A stretch of DNA of 64,000 nt from Rhizobium sp. CC-YZS058 (GTDB taxonomy: Bacteria; Pseudomonadota; Alphaproteobacteria; Rhizobiales; Rhizobiaceae): assembly GCF_034720595.1 (NCBI RefSeq), contig NZ_JAYESJ010000001.1, forward strand, positions 436,501 through 500,500, in the 5' to 3' direction. Below are positions 54,666 through 64,000 of this stretch, piece by piece (positions within the stretch are counted from its first letter, which is position 1; each line of letters starts with the position of its first letter). Made by a program: the position numbers and the translations under genes. The notes beneath the pieces are model-generated. The model was not told the origin of the DNA. It did no database searches and was given only the letters and a program-made list of their open reading frames with translations.

Positions 54666-57127
54666 CCGGCTCTCCAAATGTCTTTTGCATATTGCCGGAT
54701 GGTGCGGTCGGACGAGAACCAGCCCATCCGGGCGGTGTTGCGGATCGTCTTGCCGTACCAGCTTCTCGGATCCGTCCAGATCTCGTCCACCTCGCGCTGG
54801 GCCTTGGCATAGGCGTCGAAATCGGCCGCCACCATGAACCAGTCGTGATTGTAGATGCCGTCCACCAGCCCGGTGAAGCGGTTGCGGTCGTCGGGCGAGA
54901 AGACGCCGGAAGCAATGGCCTGCAGGGCCTGGGCGAGCTCGCGCGACTGTTCGATGACCGCGCGCGGATTGTGCCCTTCCTGGCGAACCTTGGCCACTTC
55001 CTCGGCCGTCATGCCGAAGATCTTGATGTTCTCCGCGCCGACGCAGTCGCGCATCTCGACATTGGCGCCGTCCAGCGTGCCGATGGTCAGCGCGCCGTTC
55101 AACGCGAACTTCATGTTGCCGGTACCGGACGCTTCCATGCCGGCGGTCGAAATCTGCTCGGAAAGGTCCGCAGCGGGCACCATGATCTCGGCCAGCGACA
55201 CGTTGTAGTTCGGCACGAAGACCACCTTGAGCAGGCCGCGCACGGCCGGGTCGTGGTTGATCACGCGGGCGACGTCGTTGGCGAGTTTGATGATCAGCTT
55301 GGCATTGTGGTAGCTCGGCGCCGCCTTGCCCGCGAACAGCTTGACGCGCGGCACCCAGTCGAGCTCCGGGTGCGAGCGCATCTGGTCGTAGAGCGCGATC
55401 GCCTCGATGATGTTGAGGAGCTGGCGCTTGTATTCGTGGATGCGCTTGATCTGGATGTCGAACATGGCGGAGGGGTCGAGGCGCACGCCCATGCGGCTCT
55501 GCACCAGCTGCGCGAGCCGGACCTTGTTCTGCCGCTTGATCGCCGCGAACTGTTCCTGGAAGCCCGATTCGTCGGCATAGGCATCCAATGCCTTCAGTGC
55601 CTCGGCATCGTCCAGGAAGGCATCGCCGATCGCCTCGCGCACCAGCGAGAAGAGCTTGGGGTTGCACTGCATCAGCCAGCGACGGGGGGTAATGCCGTTC
55701 GTCTTGTTGTTGATGCGGGTGGGATAGAGCTTGTGGAGATCGGCAAACACCGTCTCCTTCATCAGCTCCGTATGCAGGGCCGAAACGCCGTTGATCGAAT
55801 GCGAGCCGACGAAGGCCAGATTGCCCATGCGCACGCGCCGGTCGCCGCTTTCGTCGATCAGCGAGATCGTGCGGATCTGCTGGTCGTCGTAATCCTGGTG
55901 CTTGCGGGCCTCGAGAAGCACCTTGGCGTTGATCGCATAGATGATCTGCATATGCCGCGGCAGCAGGCGCTCGAAGAGCGGCACCGGCCAGGTCTCCAGC
56001 GCTTCGGGCAGCAGGGTGTGGTTGGTGTAGGAGAAGGTGTGGCGGGCAATGTCCCAGGCCGTGTCGAAGTCCATGCCGTGCACGTCGGTGAGCAGGCGGA
56101 TCAGCTCGGCGACGGAGACGGCGGGGTGGGTGTCGTTCAGCTGGATCGACACCTTCTCGGGCAGGGAGGTGAAGTCCGGATATTGCTGCAGGTGGCGGCG
56201 CAGAATGTCCTGCAGCGAGGCGGAGGAGAAGAAGAACTCCTGGCGCAACCGCAGCTCCTGGCCGGCCGGCGTCGCATCGGCGGGGTAGAGAACGCGCGCC
56301 AGGCTCTCGGCCTTGTTGCTTTCGCGCAGCGCGCCGATGTGGTCGCCGGCATTGAAGGCATCAAGCAGGATCGGGTCGATGGGATTTGCGGTCCACAGGC
56401 GCAGCGTGTTGGTGCGGGCGCCGCGCCAGCCGACGATCGGCGTGTCGCAGGCCGTGGCGATGACCCGTTCCGCCGGCTTCCAGACGTAACGCGTCATTTC
56501 CTCGTCGATATTGACGGTTTCCACCGCGCCGCCGAAGCCGATCTCGTAGGAGCTTTCGCGCCGCTCGAATTCCCAGGGATTGCCGTGGGCAAGCCAGGTT
56601 TCCGGCAGTTCCACCTGCCAGCCGTCCGACATCTGCTGGCGGAACAGGCCGTGTACATAGCGGATGCCATAGCCATAGGCCGGAATGCCGACGCTCGCCA
56701 TGCTCTCCATGAAACAGGCGGCCAGCCGCCCGAGACCGCCATTGCCGAGTGCGGCATCCGGCTCGAGTTCGGCGATGATGTCGATGTCCACACCGAAGGA
56801 GGCGAGCGCCTCCTTGAGCTCATCCATCAGCCCGATATTGGTCACGGCATCGCGCATCAGGCGGCCGATCAGGAATTCGAGCGAGAGGTAATAGACGCGC
56901 TTCTGCCCTTCGGCATAGGTTTTGCGGGTCGATTCCATCCAGTTGTCGGTGATGCGGTCGCGCACGACCAGGATCGCCGCCGTCAGCCAGTCATGCGGCT
57001 TGGCCACCTTGGGGTCCTTGCCGATCCGGTAGGTGAGACGCTCGATGATTTCCTGCGCCAGCACCTGCGCATTGGAGGCACGTGGCAGGGCGTGGGGGAT
57101 GCTTTCGTTGGGCTGATGCTTGACCAT
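54662..57127 (-). CDS. glgP: Glycogen/starch phosphorylase
   Basis: Releases glucose 1-phosphate from glycogen. About 821 residues. Hallmarks are ERLTYRIGKDP near the N-terminus, the acceptor region NGGLGRLAACFM, and the PLP-binding EASGTGNMKFALNGALTIGT with its Lys. I favour ATG 57127 (MVKHQPNES), which follows GAGAGAGG at some distance and gives an E. coli-like N-terminus; ATG 57175 and GTG 57187 in frame would add 16-20 residues. First gene of glgP-glgB-glgC-glgA-pgm. Confidence 0.95.
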   Translation of the reverse strand: MVKHQPNESIPHALPRASNAQVLAQEIIERLTYRIGKDPKVAKPHDWLTAAILVVRDRITDNWMESTRKTYAEGQKRVYYLSLEFLIGRLMRDAVTNIGLMDELKEALASFGVDIDIIAELEPDAALGNGGLGRLAACFMESMASVGIPAYGYGIRYVHGLFRQQMSDGWQVELPETWLAHGNPWEFERRESSYEIGFGGAVETVNIDEEMTRYVWKPAERVIATACDTPIVGWRGARTNTLRLWTANPIDPILLDAFNAGDHIGALRESNKAESLARVLYPADATPAGQELRLRQEFFFSSASLQDILRRHLQQYPDFTSLPEKVSIQLNDTHPAVSVAELIRLLTDVHGMDFDTAWDIARHTFSYTNHTLLPEALETWPVPLFERLLPRHMQIIYAINAKVLLEARKHQDYDDQQIRTISLIDESGDRRVRMGNLAFVGSHSINGVSALHTELMKETVFADLHKLYPTRINNKTNGITPRRWLMQCNPKLFSLVREAIGDAFLDDAEALKALDAYADESGFQEQFAAIKRQNKVRLAQLVQSRMGVRLDPSAMFDIQIKRIHEYKRQLLNIIEAIALYDQMRSHPELDWVPRVKLFAGKAAPSYHNAKLIIKLANDVARVINHDPAVRGLLKVVFVPNYNVSLAEIMVPAADLSEQISTAGMEASGTGNMKFALNGALTIGTLDGANVEMRDCVGAENIKIFGMTAEEVAKVRQEGHNPRAVIEQSRELAQALQAIASGVFSPDDRNRFTGLVDGIYNHDWFMVAADFDAYAKAQREVDEIWTDPRSWYGKTIRNTARMGWFSSDRTIRQYAKDIWRAG

Positions 57128-57391
57128 GGCGACGATCGCACCTCTCTCGAACAGGGCCTTGGACCGGGAGGCCATCGGGCAGAACACCCGCGGGCATGTG
57201 GCACTCTATGCAACTTTATCAGAGACTTGCAACAAAGCTTTTGAACGAACGGAAAAATCGCAAGTGGCTGAGCAGAGCGGCGGATTCAGGGTGGCCTGTC
57301 CGTCCTGACAGATCGGCGCGGCCGCTCTCCCGCGGCACGGGGTTGCGCATTGCGCACCGTCTCGCCCGCCTCTCCTGCCTTAAAGAGCCGT
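57128..57391. other. Intergenic region upstream of the glycogen operon
   Basis: 264 bases between glgP and the transglutaminase gene, both on the minus strand. Nothing coding is seen. Towards glgP the sequence becomes AT-rich, with two GTTGCA copies and a GATAAAGT on the minus strand (about 57200-57235), the expected site of the glg promoter. No clear terminator for the transglutaminase operon is visible. Confidence 0.4.
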
Positions 57392-58288
57392 TTATTCCGC
57401 CGGTGCGCGCTCCGCGACGGGAACGACATCCACGGCCTGGGCGGTTTCATGGCTGCCATAGCTCTTGAGCACGCCTACCACCGGCGCGACGTCGGAATAG
57501 TCGCGGCCATGGCCGACGACGATATGGTCGAGCCCGGTCGGAATGTCGTTGGTCGGGTCCAGCTCGACCCAGCCCATGGTCGCCCCACACCAGACACGCA
57601 CCCAGGCATGCATGGCGTCCGCGCCTTCCAGCCGCTCCTTGCCGGGTGGCGGCAGCGTGCGCAGGAAGCCGCTGACATAGCCGGCCGGTATGCCCAGCGC
57701 GCGCAGCGACAGGATCATCACATGGGCGAAATCCTGGCACACGCCGCTGCGCAGGCGGAAGGCCTGGCGCGGCGTCGAGTCGACCGTGGTGGCCTCCGGG
57801 TCGTAAGTGAAATCGGTGTAGATCGCATGACAGAGCGCCGTGGCAATCTGGTGCACGGTCATGCCGGGCTTGGCGATGTCGCGGGCATAGGCGCTGATCG
57901 CCGCATCTTCCGTCAGACGCGGACTGGCGCCGAGGAAATGATGCGGCGCATCGGGCGCGACCGACCAGAGCGCGGCGATTTCGGCGGGTAGCCGGTCGAG
58001 CTGTGGCGAAAGGTCGACGCCGGGATCGGCGGCCTCCAGCTGCACGCGGGCCTGCATGCGAATCGCCAGCCGATCATGCGCCTTGCGAAACAGGATGGCA
58101 GTGGCGGGATTGGCGAAGAAATCGGTGAGGTCGCTGCGCTCGTCGGGGGCCGGCGAGCAGGTCACGCTGCCGGCAATCAGCCTTTGCCGACCTGGGATAG
58201 ACAGCGGCAGCACGCGCACCAGATGCCGCCCGCCGGAGACCGGCACTTCATAGTCGTAGGTGATGGTGAGGCTGATATCGTAGAGCAT
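57392..58288 (-). CDS. Transglutaminase-like cysteine protease/peptidase (COG1305)
   Basis: 298 residues. The N-terminal bacterial transglutaminase-like beta domain (MLYDISLTITYDYEVPV) precedes a core with Cys in SGVCQDFAHVM, His in ADAMHAWVRVWC and Asp in VELDPTNDI, the papain-like triad. Such proteins are expected to cleave or transfer amide bonds. It starts one base after the ATP-grasp stop, so it is the third gene of the operon with DUF2126 and the circularly permuted ATP-grasp protein. The substrate is unknown. Confidence 0.92.
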   Translation of the reverse strand: MLYDISLTITYDYEVPVSGGRHLVRVLPLSIPGRQRLIAGSVTCSPAPDERSDLTDFFANPATAILFRKAHDRLAIRMQARVQLEAADPGVDLSPQLDRLPAEIAALWSVAPDAPHHFLGASPRLTEDAAISAYARDIAKPGMTVHQIATALCHAIYTDFTYDPEATTVDSTPRQAFRLRSGVCQDFAHVMILSLRALGIPAGYVSGFLRTLPPPGKERLEGADAMHAWVRVWCGATMGWVELDPTNDIPTGLDHIVVGHGRDYSDVAPVVGVLKSYGSHETAQAVDVVPVAERAPAE

Positions 58289-58289
58289 G

Positions 58290-60713
58290 TCAGTTGAGAT
58301 AGGTCTGGGCGAGAATGTCGGAAAAGCGCTCCAGCTCCTGTTCCAGCCGTTGATAGACGGCCGGTGTCATGCCGTCCGGCGTCATCACCGCCAGCCCGGA
58401 CTGCAGGCGCACCGCCTCGCGGTAGAAGGGTGACATCTGCCCGTTGACGAGTGCGTTGGGCAATTGCTCGACTTCGGTGCGGATCTCGTTCAGCTGGTAG
58501 AGAACCGAGCGGGGATTGAGCGGGTCGAGCGCCAGAAGATCGGTCACCGTCAACGGTGCGGTGTTCACATTGTAGCGCCGGCGGTGGGTCATCACGCTGT
58601 CGCCGATCTCCAGCAGCATGTCGAGCGCGCCATCCGGCGCCTTCGGGCCGGACATGTGGCCGAGCAGCCGCGTCATGTGCAGCCCGCGCTCCAGATAGCG
58701 CCCGATCGACAGGAAGCGCCAGCCGGTGAAGCGATACATGTTTTCGTGCACGAGACCGGCAAATCCGGCGAGCTTGCGCAGCAGGATGGTCATGGCATGG
58801 GTGGCATCATCGCCTCCCTCCACCGTCGACTGGAACTTGCGCACGGTTTTGGCGAGATCGTTAAGCGCCAGCCAGCCATCGGCGGAAAATCGATCGCGGA
58901 TGTTTCCGGCTGAAAACAGCGCGCTGTCGACATTGGCAACCAGGCTGTCGGGCACGGCCTGTCGCGTGTCGATGTCGAGCGCGGCGAGATAGTCGGTGAT
59001 GTCCTTGAGCAGCGGCAGGCTGCTGTCGGCGGATTCGGCAAAGCGGCCGTGCCAGGCACGCAGCACCCGGAGCGCCCCTTCCGCCCGCTCGATATAGCGG
59101 CCGAGCCAGAAGAGATTGTCGGCCGCGCGGCTGGGCAGGCTGCCGGGCATGGTGCGGATGAAGGTTTCTTCGGCCGGCAGCAGGGTGGTGCGCTCCACCG
59201 GCCTGTCGCTGACGATCCAGACATCGGCCGCAGAGCCGCCCGCCTGCATGGTGATCGCCGCCGCGTCCTCGCCGCTCGAGATGCGTGCAAAGCCGCCCGG
59301 CATGACCTGCCAGCCCTCGCGCGTGCGGGCGACATAGACCCGCAGGCTCATCGGCCGCGGCGTCAGACGGCCGTTGACCCAGGCCGGCGTGGTGGAGAGC
59401 GTCACCAGCTCCTGACCGACCAGCCTGGCCCCATCCGCCTCCAGCCAGTCGGCGATCTTCCCCTTGGCGGTGCTGCGGCTGGAGCCCAGCACGGATTGGC
59501 CATTGTCGTCGAAGAAGGGGCGGGTGGAATAGGCCGGGCCGACGACCATCTTGCCGATCGCGGCGGCGACCTCCTCACGCTCCGGCTTCTGCCCGCACCA
59601 CCAGGTGGCGATGCTGGGCAGGATCTGGTCTTCGCCGAGCAGATGACGACAGATCTTCGGCATGAAGGCCAGGAAGGCGCGCGTTTCCAGAATGCCCGAG
59701 CCGAGCGCATTGACGATCGACACGGAGGCGGAGCGCAAGGCGTCCACCATGCCGGGCGTGCCGATATGCGAGCGCTGGTTCAATTCCAGCGGATCGGCAA
59801 AGCTCGAATCGAGCCGCCGCCAGAGAATGCCGACCGGCTTCAACCCGGCCACGGTCCGCACCATGACGCGGCCGTTGACGACTGTCAGATCCTCGCCTTC
59901 GAGCAGCATGAAGCCGAGATAGCGGGCGATATAGGCATGTTCGAAATAGGTTTCGTTGTTGAGGCCTGGGGTCAGGATCGCGATGCGGTCTTCCGGGGTG
60001 CGCTTGCGGCTCTGCAGCGCATCCCGGAAGGCGCCGAAAAAGCCCGCCAGGCGATGCACATGGCTTTCCGCGTAAAGGTCGGAGAAGGCGCGCGTGGTCG
60101 CCACGCGGTTTTCGAGCGCGAAGCCGGCGCCCGAGGGCGCCTCCGTGCGGTCGGCCAGCACCCACCAGTTCCCGTCCGGCCCCCGGCCGATCTCGAAGGA
60201 ACAGAAATGCAGGAAATGGCCATCGGCCGGGCGGATGCCGACCATCGGGCGCAGGAATTCGGGATTGCCGGCCACCAGGGCCGGCGGCAAGAGCCCCTGC
60301 GCCACCAGCCTGTTCTCGCCATAGATATCGGCGCAAATCCGCTCCAGAAGCTCGACACGCTGGATAAGGCCGCGCGACAGCGTCTGCCACTCGCGATCGT
60401 CGATCAGCACCGGGATATGGGAAAGCGGCCAGTTGCGCTCCGAGGTCTCCTTGCTTCCGTAAGCTCGGTAGAACACGCCGGCGTCGCGCAGATAGCGGTC
60501 GGCGCGGGCGAAGCGGTTGGCGAGTTCGGAGGCGTCCATGCGCCCAAGCGTGGACAGGAGATGCTGCCAGACAGGCCGCACCGCGCCGGAGGGATCGACC
60601 ATCTCGTCGGCAATGCCGGGCAGGGCGGCATAGCCGGAGACCGCGTCCGTCGCGTTCCGCTTGCCGATCATGTCTGCGTCCGCTGTTCCCTGCTTCGCCA
60701 TTCCGCCGCCCAT
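58290..60713 (-). CDS. Circularly permuted ATP-grasp + alpha-E fusion protein
   Basis: 807 residues. The N-terminal two-thirds is the COG2308 circularly permuted ATP-grasp ligase (WPLSHIPVLIDDREWQ, FCSFEIGRGPDGNWWVLADR, NETYFEHAYIARYLGFMLLEG). From about residue 510 an alpha-E domain follows (SRAADNLFWLGRYIERAEGALRV). The two are separate genes in many genomes but fused here. By prediction it forms an amide bond with ATP; no product is known. ATG 60701 is an alternative start. 158 bases separate it from the DUF2126 gene upstream. Confidence 0.9.
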   Translation of the reverse strand: MGGGMAKQGTADADMIGKRNATDAVSGYAALPGIADEMVDPSGAVRPVWQHLLSTLGRMDASELANRFARADRYLRDAGVFYRAYGSKETSERNWPLSHIPVLIDDREWQTLSRGLIQRVELLERICADIYGENRLVAQGLLPPALVAGNPEFLRPMVGIRPADGHFLHFCSFEIGRGPDGNWWVLADRTEAPSGAGFALENRVATTRAFSDLYAESHVHRLAGFFGAFRDALQSRKRTPEDRIAILTPGLNNETYFEHAYIARYLGFMLLEGEDLTVVNGRVMVRTVAGLKPVGILWRRLDSSFADPLELNQRSHIGTPGMVDALRSASVSIVNALGSGILETRAFLAFMPKICRHLLGEDQILPSIATWWCGQKPEREEVAAAIGKMVVGPAYSTRPFFDDNGQSVLGSSRSTAKGKIADWLEADGARLVGQELVTLSTTPAWVNGRLTPRPMSLRVYVARTREGWQVMPGGFARISSGEDAAAITMQAGGSAADVWIVSDRPVERTTLLPAEETFIRTMPGSLPSRAADNLFWLGRYIERAEGALRVLRAWHGRFAESADSSLPLLKDITDYLAALDIDTRQAVPDSLVANVDSALFSAGNIRDRFSADGWLALNDLAKTVRKFQSTVEGGDDATHAMTILLRKLAGFAGLVHENMYRFTGWRFLSIGRYLERGLHMTRLLGHMSGPKAPDGALDMLLEIGDSVMTHRRRYNVNTAPLTVTDLLALDPLNPRSVLYQLNEIRTEVEQLPNALVNGQMSPFYREAVRLQSGLAVMTPDGMTPAVYQRLEQELERFSDILAQTYLN

Positions 60714-60871
60714 GTCCGGTCTTGCGACCGGTATTCCCCTTGTCCGTCACGCGCCCAGGCCAGGCTGGGCACCCCATGTCGAGAACCGGGCCCGCAAGCC
60801 GCGCCCGCCCTTCGCTTCAGCCGAAGCGCAGTCCGGATGAGGCCCGGTGCCGCGAACCGCGCCTCCGCTTG

Positions 60872-63800
60872 TCAGAGGCCGGCCGGACGTCGCAGGTCGA
60901 GCGTCATCGGGAATTCCGCGGTTGGCGGTTCAGGAACGAGGCCGAAGCTGCCGGCCGTGTGCCCCCATGGTTCGAACCGCGCCAGGCGCCGGGCCTCGGC
61001 TTCGTTGCCGTTGACCGGGAACGTATCGTAGTTGCGGCCGCCGGGATGGGCAACATGGTAGATGCAGCCGCCGATCGAACGGCGCGACCATGTGTCGTAA
61101 ATGTCGAAAGTCAGCGGCGTATTGACCGGCAGGACCGGGTGAAGGCCGGCGGCTGGCTGCCAGGCCTTGTAGCGCACGCCGGCAACCGAAACTCCGCCCT
61201 GGCCGGTGGCGCTCAGCGGCACCGACCGGCCGTTGCAGGCCACCGTGTAGCGGTCCGGATTGGCGGCCTCGAAGCGCACCTGCAGCCGCTCGACCGAGCT
61301 GTCGACATAGCGAACCGTGCCGCCGATCGCGCCCTGCTCGCCCATGACATGCCAGGGCTCCAGGGCCTGGCGCAGTTCCAGCTTCGTGCCTTCGTACTGA
61401 ACCTCGCCGCAAAAGGGGAAGCGGAATTCGAGCTGCGCCTCGAACCATTCCGGGCGCAGGTCGAACCCATTCTGCCTGAGGTCGGCCAGCACGTCGAGGA
61501 AATCGGCCCAGACATGATGCGGCAGCATGAAGCGATCATGCAGGACCGTGCCCCAGCGCGTCAGTCCGCCTTCGGCGGGGTTCAGCCAGAAGCGGGCGAT
61601 GAGCGCGCGCACCAGGAGCTGCTGGGCAAGCGACATGCGGGCGTTCGGCGGCATTTCGAAGCCGCGGAATTCCACCAGCCCAAGCCGCCCCGTCGGCCCG
61701 TCCGGCGAAAACAGCTTGTCGATGCAGATCTCGGAGCGATGGGTATTGCCGGTGACATCGGTCAGCAGGTTGCGGAACAGCCGATCGGTCAGCCAGGGCA
61801 GAGGCGCGGACCCACGGCCCGGCGCCGGCACCTGCGCCATGGCGATCTCGAGCTCATAAAGACTGTCATGGCGCGCCTCGTCGATGCGCGGCGCCTGGCT
61901 GGTCGGGCCGATGAACATGCCCGAGAACAGGTAGGAGAGCGAGGGATGGCGCTGCCAGTGCAGGATCAGGCTTTTGAGAAGATCCGGCCGGCGCAGGAAG
62001 GGACTGTCGTTCGGGTTCTGCCCGCCGACCACCACATGATTGCCGCCCCCGGTGCCGGTATGGCGGCCATCGATCATGAACTTGTCGGCACCGAGCCGTG
62101 ACTGGCGCGCCTCTTCGTAGATCGCGGTGGTGATGTCGACGCAATCCTGCCAGGTGGCGGCCGGATGCACGTTGACCTCGATGACGCCCGGATCCGGCGC
62201 GACGCGCATCACATTGATGCGCTCGTCCTGCGGCGGCGCATAGCCCTCGATATGAACCGCGACGCCGAGTGCGGCGGCCGCGGATTCAGCGGCGGCAATT
62301 AGATCGAGATAGTCCTCGATCCGCTCCACCGGCGGCATGAACACGCAGAGCCGTCCATTCTGCGGCTCCACCGTCATGGCGGTGCGCACGGAGCCGCTGA
62401 TTTCGCCCAGCACCTGTTCATTGCGCATCTGCTGCGGCTCGGCCGCGCGGAACGAGGCTTCCGCCATGGCGCGGGCGGGGTTGGCATCATAGTGCGGCAG
62501 CGGATCGCGGGGGATGGTCGGATCGGCCTCGTGGATATAGGGGAAGCGCGACGGCGGAATATAGGGCAGGGCGCCGAGCGGAATGCGGTAGCCGACGGGG
62601 GAATCTCCGGGCACGAGGAAGATCTTGCCACGCCGCGTGCGCCAGCGCTCGCTCATCCATTTGCGCCCGGAGGATCTGCTGTTCCAGGCCTGGACAGGCA
62701 GGACGAAGCCGGTCGGCACCGTCAGTCCCCGGTCGAAGACGCGCGCAAGCCGCGTTCGCTCCTCCGGGTCCTTGAGCTTGGAATTGGAGGGATCGACATT
62801 GTCCGGCAGGCTCGCTTCCTTGATGATCCACTCGGCCGGATCCTCATAGGCCGGGAGTACGAGATCGGGCTCGATTTCCAGCGCGGCGGCGATGCCCTTC
62901 AATAGCGCTTCGGCTTTTTCAGGGGTCGCGTCGTCGCTCGCCGTCTCCCGGGCAATCAGGTCCGGATCGGACCAGATCGGCACGCCGTCCTTTCGCCAGT
63001 AGAGCGAGAAGGTCCAGCGCGGCAGGCTCTCGCCCGGATACCATTTGCCCTGGCCATAATGCAGGAAGCCGCCGGGGGCGAAGCGATCGCGCAGGCGGCG
63101 GATCAGCATGTCGGCGCGGGCCCGCTTGGTCGGGCCGACGGCATCCGTGTTCCATTCGCCGGATTCGAAGTCGTCGATCGAGACGAAGGTCGGCTCGCCG
63201 CCCATGGTCAGCCGCACGTCGTTGCGTGTCAGAACCTCGTCCACCTCGGCGCCCAGCCGGTTCAGCGCCTCCCAGCTTTCGTCCGAAAAGGGCTTGGTGA
63301 TGCGCGGATGTTCGGCAACGCGGGTGACCGTCATCTCGAAGGCGAAGTCGGTCTTCGTCTCCGGATCGCCGGAGAAGCCGCCCGAGATCGGCGCGGCATT
63401 GCGATAGTGCGGGGTTGCCGAAAGGGGAATATGGCTTTCGCCCGTCAGCAGGCCCGAGGTCGGGTCCAGGCCAACCCAGCCGGCCCCCGGAATATAGACC
63501 TCGCACCAGGCATGGAGATCGGTGAAATCCACCTCCGTGCCGGAGGGGCCGTCGAGTGCCTTGAGATCGGGCGCGAGCTGGATCAGATAGCCGGAGACGA
63601 AGCGGGCGGCGAGGCCCAGATGGCGCAGGATCTGCACCAGCAGCCAGGAGGAATCGCGGCAGGAGCCGAGCGCCTTGGTCAGCGTTTCCTCGGGCGTCTG
63701 CACGCCGGGCTCCATGCGGATGACATAGTTGACCGCCTGCTGGAGCTTGAGATTGATCGCGACGACGAAATCGACCGTATTGACCGGATCGCGCGGAATG

Positions 63801-64000
63801 GTGTCGAGATAGGCCTGCAGCGCCGGCCCTGCCGGCTCCGGCGTGCGGTAGATGGAGAGATCCTCACGGATCTCCTCCGCATAGTCGAAGGGCCAGGTTT
63901 CCGCACTTTCCTCGACGAAAAAGTCGAAGGGATTGTAGACAGTCATATCGGCGACGAGATCGACCTCGATCTTCAGTTCGCGCACCGGATCGGGAAAGAC
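60872..64000 (-). CDS. Transglutaminase-like/DUF2126 putative amidoligase, 5' end outside the window
   Basis: At least 1043 codons, open to the window end, so the N-terminus (probably 60-80 residues of bacterial transglutaminase N-domain) is missing. The transglutaminase core shows Cys in [14 protein letters not shown], His in [14 protein letters not shown] and Asp in GLDPTSG. The large DUF2126 C-terminal part contains [11 protein letters not shown] and [13 protein letters not shown] acidic motifs expected for a COOH-NH2 ligase. The GTG at 63985 is internal, since the upstream codons (VFPDP) continue the family sequence. First gene of the operon. Confidence 0.92.
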   Translation of the reverse strand, partial: VFPDPVRELKIEVDLVADMTVYNPFDFFVEESAETWPFDYAEEIREDLSIYRTPEPAGPALQAYLDTIPRDPVNTVDFVVAINLKLQQAVNYVIRMEPGVQTPEETLTKALGSCRDSSWLLVQILRHLGLAARFVSGYLIQLAPDLKALDGPSGTEVDFTDLHAWCEVYIPGAGWVGLDPTSGLLTGESHIPLSATPHYRNAAPISGGFSGDPETKTDFAFEMTVTRVAEHPRITKPFSDESWEALNRLGAEVDEVLTRNDVRLTMGGEPTFVSIDDFESGEWNTDAVGPTKRARADMLIRRLRDRFAPGGFLHYGQGKWYPGESLPRWTFSLYWRKDGVPIWSDPDLIARETASDDATPEKAEALLKGIAAALEIEPDLVLPAYEDPAEWIIKEASLPDNVDPSNSKLKDPEERTRLARVFDRGLTVPTGFVLPVQAWNSRSSGRKWMSERWRTRRGKIFLVPGDSPVGYRIPLGALPYIPPSRFPYIHEADPTIPRDPLPHYDANPARAMAEASFRAAEPQQMRNEQVLGEISGSVRTAMTVEPQNGRLCVFMPPVERIEDYLDLIAAAESAAAALGVAVHIEGYAPPQDERINVMRVAPDPGVIEVNVHPAATWQDCVDITTAIYEEARQSRLGADKFMIDGRHTGTGGGNHVVVGGQNPNDSPFLRRPDLLKSLILHWQRHPSLSYLFSGMFIGPTSQAPRIDEARHDSLYELEIAMAQVPAPGRGSAPLPWLTDRLFRNLLTDVTGNTHRSEICIDKLFSPDGPTGRLGLVEFRGFEMPPNARMSLAQQLLVRALIARFWLNPAEGGLTRWGTVLHDRFMLPHHVWADFLDVLADLRQNGFDLRPEWFEAQLEFRFPFCGEVQYEGTKLELRQALEPWHVMGEQGAIGGTVRYVDSSVERLQVRFEAANPDRYTVACNGRSVPLSATGQGGVSVAGVRYKAWQPAAGLHPVLPVNTPLTFDIYDTWSRRSIGGCIYHVAHPGGRNYDTFPVNGNEAEARRLARFEPWGHTAGSFGLVPEPPTAEFPMTLDLRRPAGL

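Noticed and set aside
54666..55667. Upstream extension of the glgB frame to about 1069 residues
   Set aside because: The added part is Arg/Gly-rich shadow of glgP; true GlgB starts at ATG 54665 overlapping the glgP stop.
54659..57244. 861-codon plus-strand frame opposite glgP
   Set aside because: Shadow of glgP, which has all phosphorylase signatures on the minus strand.
59049..61031. 660-codon plus-strand frame opposite the ATP-grasp gene
   Set aside because: No family features; ATP-grasp/alpha-E on the minus strand is certain.
63950..63985. GTG 63985 as the start of the DUF2126 gene
   Set aside because: The codons before it continue the family sequence to the window end, so the real start lies outside.

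Overview
The window is GC-rich (mid-60s percent by eye), densely coded chromosomal DNA from an alphaproteobacterium of the Rhizobiaceae type (Rhizobium/Agrobacterium-like). This rests on four things: the glgP-glgB-glgC-glgA-pgm gene order known from Agrobacterium, the soxBDAG sarcosine oxidase order, a short aa3-oxidase subunit IV, and rhizobial-type intergenic repeats. No rRNA, tRNA, phage, transposase or CRISPR array was seen. All codon-level readings are by eye.

Layout. 0-11.4 kb: sugar catabolism. xylA, a globin-coupled chemoreceptor, a CUT2-type sugar ABC transporter (ATPase, permease, binding protein), a TIM-barrel sugar isomerase/epimerase, a Gfo/Idh/MocA oxidoreductase and a GH1 beta-glucosidase all lie on the plus strand. 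11.4-20 kb: small housekeeping and regulatory genes: a CPBP protease, an ArsR-SRPBCC fusion behind a promoter that predicts a near-leaderless mRNA, a GNAT, the tRNA hydroxylase TrhO, a VOC protein with its WYL regulator, a split CYTH/CHAD pair, KDPG aldolase, a DUF533 protein and another GNAT. 20-30 kb: metal handling (DUF1007 plus NicO exporter; COG0523 GTPase plus WD40), with ornithine decarboxylase behind a long structured leader, a class C-like serine hydrolase and a Phd/PIN toxin-antitoxin pair. 30-37.6 kb: creatininase-family hydrolase, MarR and LacI regulators, a D-2-hydroxyacid dehydrogenase, a gamma-Glu-GABA hydrolase-like amidotransferase, cytochrome aa3 subunit IV, an unlinked glgX and a MaoC hydratase.

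37.6-47.7 kb: soxBDAG on the minus strand; divergent from it a membrane class III adenylate cyclase with a CxxCH heme-type sensor; then rpsU, a TPR lipoprotein, and a divergent MerR / glutaredoxin-MauE pair with a textbook 19-bp-spacer MerR promoter. 48-57 kb: the glycogen operon glgP-glgB-glgC-glgA-pgm. 57.4-64 kb: a three-gene operon of DUF2126/transglutaminase, circularly permuted ATP-grasp/alpha-E, and transglutaminase. The first of these runs off the window end. It is a predicted peptide-ligase/peptidase pathway whose product is unknown, and is the best candidate here for an undescribed system.

Many long open frames opposite soxA, glgP, glgB, pgm and the ATP-grasp gene are GC-driven shadows and were left out.
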